Of a stretch of 49,777 nt of DNA, positions 24,749-32,832 are shown piece after piece. The first letter of the stretch is position 1. Every line of letters starts with the position of its first letter. The DNA comes from Prevotella sp. (lineage in GTDB: Bacteria; Bacteroidota; Bacteroidia; Bacteroidales; Bacteroidaceae): NCBI GenBank assembly GCA_022511045.1, contig JAFLSF010000011.1, forward strand, positions 1 to 49,777, written 5' to 3'. The position numbers and the translations under genes are program-made. Below the pieces are notes generated by a model. It made no database searches and was not told the origin of the DNA. It was given only the letters and a program-made list of their open reading frames with translations.

Positions 24749-27187
24749 CTATCTTAAAACCAGTTTCTTGCCGTTGACGATGAAAATGCCTTTCAGACCG
24801 CTGAATGTAGTAGTCTGTCGGCGGACGAGGGTGCCGTCAAGGGCATAGACGTCTACGGCATTAGGAACTGTGGTGACGGTTTGTATGCCAGTCTCGCTAG
24901 TAGTGTCAATAGCGATGCGGCTTACATAGAATTTCCACATGTCGGGGTCGGAAATAGCGTGAACGGCTATGTGATAGACGCCATTCTCGGGGACGGTGAA
25001 CTCGTCCGAGTAGTCTTTAAATGACTCGTTAGTGACTTTGGTTGCACCGATAAGGGTTTGGCTGAGGCCTACAACGGTAGCTTCCTTGCCTGCTTTCACT
25101 TCGAAGCGCTCGGGGGAGTTGCTGCTGTGGCATTTTGCCGTTACGGTAACTTTGTATTTCTGGCCAGCCACTAACTGGATGCCCGGACTGATGAGGTAGT
25201 CGTCGGCGGCAACTGCGCTTTCAAAATAATAGGCTCCATTTTCGCCGCCCCAATCCCATACGCCAGAGGTGTCGCCGTTGGCATTGATGGTTTGGAAAGT
25301 ATCATACACATCCTGCTTGGTGAGGTCGAACGAGGTGGGCGCAGTGAGGATGGCCGAAAGGAATACCGTAACGACCTCGCTCTTGCCGCCAATGCCTGTG
25401 GTGCCATAGCTGATGACTTGGTATTGGTGGTTGCCAATGGTGAGGTCGGCGGCTTCGTCGGTATAAGTCAATGGCGCACCAATGGCTGGTGTCTCGAAAA
25501 TGTTGATGACATTACCGTCGCGGAGCACCTCGATTTTAGTGATGTCGCCGGCCGAAAGGGTAGCTCCGCCAAGTGTCTTAGTAGGTGCTGTGAAAGTGAT
25601 GGTGGCACCTAACGTCTCGGTGAACGGAGTGACGGTCAGCCCGTCAACGGCGGCGGGAGCTGACTCGTCGGGACCAGCCTCAACGAGGAAGTTGGCCACA
25701 TACAGATAGTTAAAGCTCCCCTCTGGGGTAATGGCATGAACGCCAAAGTGGTAATAACCAGTCTCGTTGACGGTGAAATCGCTGTTCTCATAAGTCGTAA
25801 AAGAGGTGGCGGTTACATCGGTGGAAGGTATAATCTCGATGCCTTCTGCCAAAACGGAAGCCTTGGCCTCGCCATTAGTCGCCTTTACCTCGAAACGCTC
25901 GGAGCCGCCAGTAGCTCGGGCATCAATGGCAAAACGGTAGTGCTTGCCTGCCTCTAACTTAATAGCGGGAGAAATGAGCCAGTCGTCGGCTTCCTTACGA
26001 TAGTTGAAAGAATAGCGAGTACCCACGCCATAAAAGTTGTCGTTTTCCCATGTCCATGTATTTTCGTCCTCGTTAGCATCCAATACGCCGAAATCATTAA
26101 ATTCTTCAGCGGTAGTCAGTGTGTTGCTGTAAGGCAAAGTGTCAACGTTGGGACCTGTGGTGGCAACGGGATCCTCTGCGGCGGGCTGTTCCTTGGAAAT
26201 AATAAAGGTGGTGTAAGCTTCGATGAAGTTGACATAGTCGTCACCAGCATTGGCTAACAGGGAATTGACAGATGTGAGTGTCTGGGTCTCGACGTCGTAA
26301 GTCATCTGGAAGTTCTGCAGCGGGTTAGTGATTTCAAAACCATCTACCCCAAAGGCGAAGTGGCTGTTGCCTTGATAGTTTCCAAGATACTGAGGGCATA
26401 CGAAAGTAACAGTGGTACCATCAATAGTACCTTTTATCCATGTATCAAAACCATCAAAGAGATTAAGATAAACGTCGTTGCTGACAAAAGCGACCTCTAT
26501 TTCTTTGTTCTTTATGGGGAATTGGTCAATCCAACCGTCATTGTTGGTGACGGTTTGGCCATTTAAGTACCAAGTCTGAACCTCTGCGCCATCGGGTAAC
26601 GAGACCAATTCTGTTGAAGGAGGCGTATAACCTTCATCCAGTGTCCACATAGTGTTGTAGTTGGCATAGCCTGTAAAGCCGTCTTCTTCGATGTAATAAA
26701 CACCAATATAGTGGAAGTCGTTAGAATCACCGTCAAGCGTGATAGTATTGCCGTTGATGGTAAAGGTGATGTCGCCATCCTCGCGGTTGAAGTGATGGTC
26801 GCTATTATAATCAATATTGCCCCAATATACGCCAACGGTCGTATCTTCAAGATAGTTGTAAGATACGGGCTGTCCCGCAGGTATGGTGAGCGTGTTGCCA
26901 GACTTGGTGCCTTTTACCCAAGTGCCCTGGGCAAAGGTTGAAATGATGTCTTTGATGTAGACGGTGCCGTCCGTAGCCTCTACTATCTCCACACGGCCAG
27001 CTTGAGGAATGGGAGTAGGATAGCCTTCGTTGTAATAATAGGCATTACCTGTGCGGATGTAGAACTTGTGCTCACCCTCGCCCGGGTCAGTGATAATGCC
27101 ATGACTTTCGGTAACTTGTGCGTAAGAAGGTAATGATAGCAGCATGGCGGCTAATATCACCAAAAAAGAAGTGAATTGTTTGCTCAT
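24749..27187 (-). CDS. Secreted modular protein, paralogue of the 1339-aa protein
   Basis: An 812-aa exported protein of unknown function, paralogous to the product of 20426-24445. The signal peptides are nearly the same (MSKQFTSFLVILAAMLLSLP against MSKKITSFLVLLAVMLLTLP). Two copies of the small module carry TWVKGTKSGNTLTIPAGQP (about 90) and TWIKGTIDGTTVTF (about 245). Two choice-of-anchor-like jelly rolls follow, ending YYHFGVHAITPEGSFNYLYV and VYHIAVHAISDPDMWKFYV, with a fibronectin III-like segment between. The tail is VDVYALDGTLVRRQTTTFSG then LKGIFIVNGKKLVLR. It starts only 27 bp behind the ABC exporter gene, with no promoter seen, so it is probably the last gene of the glsA operon. 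Confidence 0.78.
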   Translation of the reverse strand: MSKQFTSFLVILAAMLLSLPSYAQVTESHGIITDPGEGEHKFYIRTGNAYYYNEGYPTPIPQAGRVEIVEATDGTVYIKDIISTFAQGTWVKGTKSGNTLTIPAGQPVSYNYLEDTTVGVYWGNIDYNSDHHFNREDGDITFTINGNTITLDGDSNDFHYIGVYYIEEDGFTGYANYNTMWTLDEGYTPPSTELVSLPDGAEVQTWYLNGQTVTNNDGWIDQFPIKNKEIEVAFVSNDVYLNLFDGFDTWIKGTIDGTTVTFVCPQYLGNYQGNSHFAFGVDGFEITNPLQNFQMTYDVETQTLTSVNSLLANAGDDYVNFIEAYTTFIISKEQPAAEDPVATTGPNVDTLPYSNTLTTAEEFNDFGVLDANEDENTWTWENDNFYGVGTRYSFNYRKEADDWLISPAIKLEAGKHYRFAIDARATGGSERFEVKATNGEAKASVLAEGIEIIPSTDVTATSFTTYENSDFTVNETGYYHFGVHAITPEGSFNYLYVANFLVEAGPDESAPAAVDGLTVTPFTETLGATITFTAPTKTLGGATLSAGDITKIEVLRDGNVINIFETPAIGAPLTYTDEAADLTIGNHQYQVISYGTTGIGGKSEVVTVFLSAILTAPTSFDLTKQDVYDTFQTINANGDTSGVWDWGGENGAYYFESAVAADDYLISPGIQLVAGQKYKVTVTAKCHSSNSPERFEVKAGKEATVVGLSQTLIGATKVTNESFKDYSDEFTVPENGVYHIAVHAISDPDMWKFYVSRIAIDTTSETGIQTVTTVPNAVDVYALDGTLVRRQTTTFSGLKGIFIVNGKKLVLR

Positions 27188-27214
27188 AGTCTTATATCTA
27201 TTAAATAGTATTTG

Positions 27215-28912
27215 CTAAAAGTGAGAAACCTCAGGTCCCAAATGGATAGTGTCGTCGCAAAGGTTAGTGACAGAGGGGCGGTGGGTGATGAAAATCATTG
27301 TCTTGTCCTTGCAGTAGGCAAAGAGTCGGGTGAAAAGTTCGTGCTCTGTCTGCTCGTCAAGTGAGGAACTGATTTCGTCGAGGAGAAGGATGCTGCCAGG
27401 ACGAAGAAGTCCCCGGGCAATGGCGATGCGTTGTGCCTGTCCCTCGCTGAGACCGATGCCTCGCTCACCTAACGGGGTGTCAAGGCCTTCGGGCAGTTGA
27501 TACACGAAATCAGCCATAGCGACATGAAGCACTTTGCGCAACTCGTCATCGGTGGCTTCTGGACGTGCCAATTGCAGGTTGTAACGAACGGAACCGCTCA
27601 TTAGCGTATTGCCCTGTGGCACAAAGACAAAGTGGCAGCGGGTGGACTCGCTGATTGGCTGATGTTGCCCTTGACGGCTGACCAATTCGATGTTACCTGC
27701 GGAGGGACGGATGAAAGCTAACATCAGACGGAAAAGAGTCGTCTTGCCGATGCCCGTAGCCCCCATGATGGCTGTTTTGCTACAGGGGTGAAAATGGTGG
27801 GTAAAGGCGCTAAGGACGGGACGGTCGCCAGTAGCATAGCGGAAGGTGACGGCATGAAGGCTGATACCCAAAGGCGCGGTTGTATCTGCTATCGTTGTCA
27901 AATCTGTTGCGACGGGTCCTCCTAATGCGATTTTAGTGTCTGCGGGGGCACTATCTATAGGAGCTTGTACGTGTTTCTCCAGTTCCTCTAAGCGGTCAAT
28001 GCTGGCCGTAGCGTAGAAGAAACTCGGCATCATGTTCAGCAAGGTCAGTATGGGGTGCTGAATTTGCCCTACCAGTTGTAAGAAAGAGGTCATGACACCA
28101 AAGGTGATGATGCCGCTTCGTAGTTGCAGTCCACCCCAGATAAAGGCAAAGAGATAGCCGAAACTGAATGTGAAGGCTAATAGCAGACGGCTGATAACGG
28201 TGAATCGGGTGCGTCGCAGGACGCTGTTCATCAGTTGGTCTTGCCTGTCGCTCAAGCGTGAAGTCACCCATTGCTCGCTGCCCAATGAGCGCAACACAGC
28301 GTTGTGCTCCATCCCTTCCTGTATCTGCATCTGGATGAGGCTTTCCTTTTCCCGAATGTCCAGCGTCATAGTGCGCAAGCGATGAGCAAACAATTTGCCG
28401 AATCCAACGATGAGGGGTGTGAGCAACAGCAGTGACAAGGCCAATCGTCGGTCCATAGAATACATGAGCAAAAAGGCTCCTGTCAGTTGTACGCCTGTTA
28501 CTATAAACTGGGGCAACAGCGTCGTTGTAACGTCAGCAACGGTGTCTATATCCTTTGACAAACGGGAGGTTACGTCGCCCGAGTGTAATTCGTCCTCGAA
28601 CATCTGTCGACGAAACAGGCTGCTGAATACTCGCAGGCGAATGGTGTTCGATTGGTAAGTATTGGCCTTGGTGGTCATGAAATAGTAAAGTTGTCGGAGC
28701 AAGATGCCGCCAGCCACCGTACCCGTCAGCATCAACACCATGTGCAGGATGTCGTTTGCGTCGTCCGTGCGGATGGTGACATCGATAAATTGCTTGCTGA
28801 GCCACACCATGAGCAAACCTAACATCACCTGCGTGATGCCTGCTACGATACGGACAATGGTGTTCAACCTGATGCCCGCCATATTGCGCCATATCCAGAT
28901 GACGTATTTCAA
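27215..28912 (-). CDS. ABC exporter (fused permease-ATPase)
   Basis: A half-transporter of 565 residues, expected to work as a homodimer in the inner membrane. Six membrane segments occupy about residues 15-300. The ATPase domain has Walker A GATGIGKTT, the signature LSEGQAQRIAIARGLL, Walker B SILLLDEISSSLD and the switch histidine in FITHRPS. There is no N-terminal C39 peptidase domain, so any leader cleavage must be done by another protein. The gene lies 26 bp behind the PqqD-like gene and 27 bp before the 812-aa secreted protein gene. Substrate unknown; a modified peptide or a lipid are both plausible from context. Confidence 0.88.
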   Translation of the reverse strand: MKYVIWIWRNMAGIRLNTIVRIVAGITQVMLGLLMVWLSKQFIDVTIRTDDANDILHMVLMLTGTVAGGILLRQLYYFMTTKANTYQSNTIRLRVFSSLFRRQMFEDELHSGDVTSRLSKDIDTVADVTTTLLPQFIVTGVQLTGAFLLMYSMDRRLALSLLLLTPLIVGFGKLFAHRLRTMTLDIREKESLIQMQIQEGMEHNAVLRSLGSEQWVTSRLSDRQDQLMNSVLRRTRFTVISRLLLAFTFSFGYLFAFIWGGLQLRSGIITFGVMTSFLQLVGQIQHPILTLLNMMPSFFYATASIDRLEELEKHVQAPIDSAPADTKIALGGPVATDLTTIADTTAPLGISLHAVTFRYATGDRPVLSAFTHHFHPCSKTAIMGATGIGKTTLFRLMLAFIRPSAGNIELVSRQGQHQPISESTRCHFVFVPQGNTLMSGSVRYNLQLARPEATDDELRKVLHVAMADFVYQLPEGLDTPLGERGIGLSEGQAQRIAIARGLLRPGSILLLDEISSSLDEQTEHELFTRLFAYCKDKTMIFITHRPSVTNLCDDTIHLGPEVSHF

Positions 28913-28938
28913 AGCTTACGGAATATAGGAGTTGATAG

Positions 28939-29208
28939 TTAGCCTACGATGCCCAGCTCCTGCCATTGGGCAACCATCTTTTGCACGTCCTTGCGGGCAG
29001 CGTCCTCCGCCACATCGTATTCCTTGCAGAGAGCAACCGTCAGACTTTCAATGTCGAAATCACCCATCTCGCCTGCCTTTCTCCAAAGCCATGTGGCAGT
29101 CTCGTTCAGACTGATGAGTTTTCCAAAGTCGATGGTTCCTAACCCCTCGCCAACTATTACGTGTTCTCCGCAAATGTCGCGCAGCACAAATCCTTCTTTC
29201 TGTTTCAT
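28939..29208 (-). CDS. PqqD-like protein (RiPP recognition element fold)
   Basis: An 89-aa protein matching the PqqD family. It has a beta-rich start (EGFVLRDICGEHVIVGEGLG), the SLNETATWLWRKAGE segment typical of PqqD-like proteins, and a helical end with the spacing seen in peptide-binding winged helices (ALCKEYDVAEDAARKDVQKM). Members bind leader peptides of ribosomally made natural products and present them to modifying enzymes. ATG 29208 is chosen; a longer frame overlaps the upstream gene. It lies 5 bp behind the S26-like peptidase gene. No precursor peptide gene is visible next to it. Confidence 0.8.
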   Translation of the reverse strand: MKQKEGFVLRDICGEHVIVGEGLGTIDFGKLISLNETATWLWRKAGEMGDFDIESLTVALCKEYDVAEDAARKDVQKMVAQWQELGIVG

Positions 29209-29213
29209 GTGTC

Positions 29214-29675
29214 TTATATATAATATAGTATAATCTTTAAGTATGTCCGCCGGTATAGGGCTAAAATCCAACGACGAACGGGTAGTAGTTTCCACCACAG
29301 GCGGCTGGCTCGTACTCGCCAAGGGCAATAGAGTGGATGATGCTTGCCCTTAGCCGTCACCACATTGATGGCCAATGCCGCCACTTCGTCTTGTCGACAA
29401 TGCTCAACGCCAGCTATGTTGCCATCGCCCATTAGTGTCACTTGGTCGCCTTCTATGCGTATGATGCGGTGAATCACATAGCGGCATCCTTCTACCCAAG
29501 CTAACACCACGTGTCCTACCTGTAAGTCCTTAGGCTTCACTAAGTCCACACTCTCCTTATCGCCAATGATGAAAGGTAGCATGCTATAACCTTTGACTGG
29601 AAAAGTGACGCGCAGGCCCTCGTTGACCAACGCGATGGCGTTGCCTATGATTTCTTTGTCGCTTGCGTGACTCAT
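29214..29675 (-). CDS. S24/S26-like Ser/His peptidase
   Basis: A 153-aa protein with the signal-peptidase/LexA-type fold. The nucleophile is Ser31 in VKGYSMLPFI. The general base looks like His69 in CRYVIHRIIRIEGD, not lysine, as in the SipW/ER-type signal peptidases, and MGDGN (82-86) matches their TKGDxN motif. There is no N-terminal membrane anchor, unlike true signal peptidases; the C-terminus is a basic, aromatic amphipathic stretch (RRWILALYRRTYLKIILYYI). It overlaps the HPr-kinase-like gene by 4 bp (ATGA), so it is translationally coupled. In this setting it could process a leader peptide; that is inference. Confidence 0.78.
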   Translation of the reverse strand: MSHASDKEIIGNAIALVNEGLRVTFPVKGYSMLPFIIGDKESVDLVKPKDLQVGHVVLAWVEGCRYVIHRIIRIEGDQVTLMGDGNIAGVEHCRQDEVAALAINVVTAKGKHHPLYCPWRVRASRLWWKLLPVRRWILALYRRTYLKIILYYI

Positions 29676-30538
29676 TGCTTAATGGTTTCCGAACATACTT
29701 TTGCTGCTTCTTCATCTGGCAGACACTCCAAATGCCAAACGGCTGTCTGGCTTGCCAGCAGGCTTTCCGTCTCGTGCAGACCATCGGCTACAGCCTTGTC
29801 CCAGCGCTTTCCTGAGATGGATGGCACCAAGGCGGCATAGGCTGACAAAGGGCGCAGGCGGCGGATTTTATTATAGGGCGCTTGGCTTAATTGTACGATA
29901 CCTCCGATAGGAAAACTAACATTGCGATAGCAAGGTGTCTTTCCGCTCCAAGGCGAACCGAAGACACGAAATCCGTCAGGCATCAGTCGAACCACAGGGT
30001 TGTCGTCGTTCACTAATTCCGCGCCATTGATGTGTTTTAGCCATAAAGAAGAGTGGGTGCTCTTACCCGTTCCACTCTTGCCGAGGAACATGTATGCGTA
30101 GCCCTCGCAACTGACGACGGAGGAGTGGAAAAGAGCCGTTTGCCGATTGGCCGTAGCCAAAGCATACATCACCATCAGGGCGTTGTTAATACCAAATAGG
30201 GGTTCATCCACCAAAAGAACGGTAGCTTCAGAATATTGTTCGTTCGTCACCATGCGGGCGGCACAACGGCCTCGGAGTTGGAACTCGAAATAGGGTCGTC
30301 CGTCCGCCCGTCCTGCCAAGATTTGTGAGCCGTCATCATCCTGTTCCATTTCTACGGTGAGGTCGTTGATGAGCGGAAATTCCTCTTTTCCAACCATCTT
30401 GAGGCGGAACACCACTTCGTCCGTTTCGGAGGCAGCGAAAGGTGCATATTGCCCCATTTCATCAATAATTCGCTCTCCTTGCGGAAGTTCCATCGAGAAC
30501 GTATGCTCTGCTACCTTATAGTAGTATTTCGTAGTCAT
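29672..30538 (-). CDS. HPr-kinase-like P-loop protein
   Basis: A 288-aa protein resembling the C-terminal domain of HPr kinase/phosphorylase. It has the P-loop FLGKSGTGKSTHSSLW (Gly153-Thr161), the preceding LFHSSVVS with His138, and the acidic pair in ELVNDDNPVV (178-179), with GSPWSGKT further on. The N-terminal 100 residues are a beta-rich domain of unknown role. No HPr gene is nearby, so the carbon-control role is unlikely. HprK-like proteins beside PqqD-like proteins occur in RiPP (including lasso peptide) clusters, where some phosphorylate the precursor. It overlaps both neighbours by 4 bp. Confidence 0.78.
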   Translation of the reverse strand: MTTKYYYKVAEHTFSMELPQGERIIDEMGQYAPFAASETDEVVFRLKMVGKEEFPLINDLTVEMEQDDDGSQILAGRADGRPYFEFQLRGRCAARMVTNEQYSEATVLLVDEPLFGINNALMVMYALATANRQTALFHSSVVSCEGYAYMFLGKSGTGKSTHSSLWLKHINGAELVNDDNPVVRLMPDGFRVFGSPWSGKTPCYRNVSFPIGGIVQLSQAPYNKIRRLRPLSAYAALVPSISGKRWDKAVADGLHETESLLASQTAVWHLECLPDEEAAKVCSETIKQ

Positions 30539-31533
30539 TGTTCTGCCTTAGGCTTATAGATGATTCGATTGGCACCAGAGGTGATAGTTATTTCGTCGCG
30601 GTGGTCTTGGATGAAAGAGTCGATGTGACGTTTGCGCTTGTCCTCCAAAATCTCGTCTACGGCAATGAGTATGCCCGTTTCCTCCACGTCTCCGAAACCA
30701 TTGTTGATGGCTGTCCCAAAGAGTTTCATGGTGGGTGAGAGGCTCATATATGCGTTCACCAATGGCGGGATATTATAACCTAACTTACGAATTTCCGTGT
30801 TCAAAATCTTATAATCTTCCTTGAAGTCCTCCTTGCAGAACAGCGTCTTGAGTTCTTCCTCGGGTGTTTCGATTTTTAGCGGTTTCATCGGGATGATGAG
30901 ACACTCCTTATCGTCGAAGTGCTTCCGCAGGAAATAGAGTATCATGTCGCGGCCCTTACGGATGTAGGAGGGGTACATAGTCATCTTTCCAAAATAGTAT
31001 TTGATGTTAGGTCGAATGACGGTGAGTGCTCCTAATCCGTCCCACAAGTTGTCTAAAGCAAAGAGGCTCTTGGCACCCATCCGCGACGACTGGTAGGGCA
31101 GCGATACGAACGACCGCCCCAACTCTACTGTCTGGTGGGCATAGTCCTTGAGGAACTTGTCCGAAAAGTGGAACATGTGGCTTGTTGCCAGTATGGGTTG
31201 TCCCTGCTCGTCATACTCCCAGTCGGTGCCTAAGAGGTAACGGTATCCGCCAATGATTTCTTCGTGTTCGGGGTTCCAAACAATGAGCTGCTTATAGCAG
31301 TTCTCGCACGTGTCGAACTCGTCAATATCTGTCGCCTTACCCGTTCCACCCCCAGCTTCGCGAAAAGCTATCTCGCGTAGCCGTCCAATTTCTTGCATCA
31401 CATTGGGAGCATTGTGCGCCGTAATGACGTATATCTCGTTATTACTCTTATTCGTCATTCTCAACTGCTTGTCTGGCGTGAGTTCGCTTTTGAGAACTTC
31501 TTTGGGTATTGGTGCGATAATCGGCTGTTCCAT
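30535..31533 (-). CDS. glsB: Glycine N-acyltransferase (glycine-lipid synthesis)
   Basis: A GNAT-fold acyltransferase of 332 residues, related to OlsB. In Bacteroides thetaiotaomicron the GlsB enzyme puts a 3-hydroxy fatty acid on glycine to give N-acylglycine (commendamide), the first step to glycine lipids. Visible features are IGRLREIAFREAGGGTGKAT, the DTCENCYKQLIVWN segment, VELGRSFV near the acyl donor site and the FGKMTMYPSYIRKGRDMI region. It follows the O-acyltransferase gene by 46 bp and overlaps the HPr-kinase-like gene by 4 bp. An ornithine N-acyltransferase is the alternative; the Bacteroidales setting favours glycine. Confidence 0.85.
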   Translation of the reverse strand: MEQPIIAPIPKEVLKSELTPDKQLRMTNKSNNEIYVITAHNAPNVMQEIGRLREIAFREAGGGTGKATDIDEFDTCENCYKQLIVWNPEHEEIIGGYRYLLGTDWEYDEQGQPILATSHMFHFSDKFLKDYAHQTVELGRSFVSLPYQSSRMGAKSLFALDNLWDGLGALTVIRPNIKYYFGKMTMYPSYIRKGRDMILYFLRKHFDDKECLIIPMKPLKIETPEEELKTLFCKEDFKEDYKILNTEIRKLGYNIPPLVNAYMSLSPTMKLFGTAINNGFGDVEETGILIAVDEILEDKRKRHIDSFIQDHRDEITITSGANRIIYKPKAEQ

Positions 31534-31579
31534 GCTTTTTGTAGGTGGGTTTTGGTGGTTATCAGGGTTTTATGGATTG

Positions 31580-32404
31580 TCAAAGGGAATAGACGGTGTC
31601 TTGGACGAATTGTGCCCATTGGGCGGGTGTCCTGCTCTTGTCGAATGTTTGCCAGGGGATTGGTTTACCGAATGTTATGCGAAATGTCTTGCCAACATTC
31701 TTGTACATCTCGTCAACGAGGAAGAGCATCGCCAAGTTGAAAGGTAGGCAACGGTCGGAAAAATTGGCCAGACGATAGAAGAAATCAGAGTTCTGTCCTT
31801 CGAAGTGGATGGGCACTATATCGCGCTGATACTCCACGCTTTTCGATACGAACGTCTTCGACCAGGGGATGTCGCGTATTACGCCTTTATGGCGGCGCGA
31901 GCAAAGGCCGGCGGGGAACATGAGCATGTGGTTTTGGCTCTCGAATCCCGCCTTGACCATAGCGGGGAAGTTGCGTCCCTGATGGCCTGTCTTGTTAATA
32001 GGGATGCAGAGTGGAGCCAATCCTGGCAAATACATCAGCAGGTCGTTCACCAAATAGCGGAAACGGCTGTCATAGTGCCGTCCGATGATGGCCCCTAACG
32101 CTACGCCATCAACCCCACCCAAAGGATGGTTCGACACAAAGGTGTAAAGTCGACCGTCGTCCTTGTTGGGCAGGTTCTCCATCCCTCTCGTTTCCAAAGT
32201 CATCTGGAGATACTTCACGCAAGCCTCCAGCCAGGGGGTTCCTACCTTGTCATGCGAGTCGCTAAGAAAGGCGTTCACCTGGTCTTGATGAGCTATCTTC
32301 TTCAGCCACGACACAAGGAACGGGGGCACCCACTTTGCTTTGGCACCCATTTTGTTCTTGAGAATGTTATCAATGTCAATCGTATTCCCTGTAGCTTGTC
32401 CCAT
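31580..32404 (-). CDS. glsA: Lysophospholipid-type O-acyltransferase (glycine-lipid synthesis)
   Basis: A PlsC-family O-acyltransferase of 274 residues. The family's block I appears as FVSNHPLGGVDGVALG, with His and Asp, and block III as MLMFPAGLCSRR. In Bacteroides GlsA adds a second fatty acid to the hydroxyl of N-acylglycine, completing the glycine lipid. Adjacency to glsB supports this role over glycerophospholipid synthesis. It is the first gene of the minus-strand operon that continues through the HPr-kinase-like, peptidase, PqqD-like, ABC exporter and secreted-protein genes. A -7 element lies about 27 bp upstream. Confidence 0.85.
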   Translation of the reverse strand: MGQATGNTIDIDNILKNKMGAKAKWVPPFLVSWLKKIAHQDQVNAFLSDSHDKVGTPWLEACVKYLQMTLETRGMENLPNKDDGRLYTFVSNHPLGGVDGVALGAIIGRHYDSRFRYLVNDLLMYLPGLAPLCIPINKTGHQGRNFPAMVKAGFESQNHMLMFPAGLCSRRHKGVIRDIPWSKTFVSKSVEYQRDIVPIHFEGQNSDFFYRLANFSDRCLPFNLAMLFLVDEMYKNVGKTFRITFGKPIPWQTFDKSRTPAQWAQFVQDTVYSL

Positions 32405-32430
32405 TTCTCTCGCATTTCGCTAACAGCCTG

Positions 32431-32438
32431 CAAATATA
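32431..32438 (-). promoter_or_regulatory. Minus-strand -7 element for the glsA operon
   Basis: The minus strand reads TATATTTG, matching TAnnTTTG. No good -33 TTTG is seen about 19 bp upstream. The leader would be about 20 nt. Confidence 0.55.
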
Positions 32439-32528
32439 ATAAAAATAGCTGAAATCTAGCGCGTTCTTTAAGAAAATTTGTGCAAAAAGCAACCTTTCTC
32501 CATCGTTTGTCCATTTTCTGTAGGATGT

Positions 32529-32682
32529 GTGAGCGGCTTTCGCCCTCAACGAGACCTATTCTCGTCAAGGGTGAGGCCTATTCTCGAAAGCAACGAGGCC
32601 TATCCTCAAAAATGACAGAGTCTATCCTTGTCACATACGAGTCAAATTCTCCTTGTAAACGAGTAAATGCCCCACTTGATTG
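32529..32682. repeat. 22-bp-period intergenic array D (5-7 units)
   Basis: Well-kept units start at 32551 (GAGACCTATTC), 32573 (GAGGCCTATTC) and 32595 (GAGGCCTATCC). Decayed units remain exactly in register at 32617 (AGAGTCTATCC), 32639 (GAGTCAAATTC) and 32661 (GAGTAAATGCC), with a possible one at 32529. All cores face the same way. The array lies between the divergent promoters of the glsA operon and mraZ, unlike the others, which sit at gene 3' ends. Confidence 0.85.
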
Positions 32683-32753
32683 AAAAATTGTAATTGATTG
32701 ATTTATAGTGGTGTTTTGAAAGTCAAGAAGCCTTTTAAATTTTATTCACACAA

Positions 32754-32800
32754 AAAAGTGGAGAAAAGTGGGGGAATATTCAGAAAATTGACTACCTTTG
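32754..32800 (+). promoter_or_regulatory. mraZ promoter with putative MraZ operator
   Basis: AAAAGTGGAG (32754-32763) and AAAAGTGGGG (32764-32773) are adjacent 10-bp direct repeats containing GTGGA and GTGGG at 10-bp spacing, the layout of known MraZ boxes (GTGGG-like repeats every 10 bp). A -7 element TACCTTTG follows at 32793-32800. The repeats cover the -33 position, so binding would block the promoter. The leader would be about 26 nt. Confidence 0.65.
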
Positions 32801-32832
32801 CAGACGAATCCACTTTTTATGTTCAAGAACAC

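Noticed and set aside
28939..29328. Longer 129-aa version of the PqqD-like protein
   Set aside because: The extra 40 residues overlap the peptidase gene and are unlike PqqD; ATG 29208 gives a standard-length protein 5 bp behind the upstream stop.
32698..32832. N-terminal extension of MraZ
   Set aside because: The region holds the putative operator and the -7 element, and MraZ proteins start at MRLLGN-like sequences.
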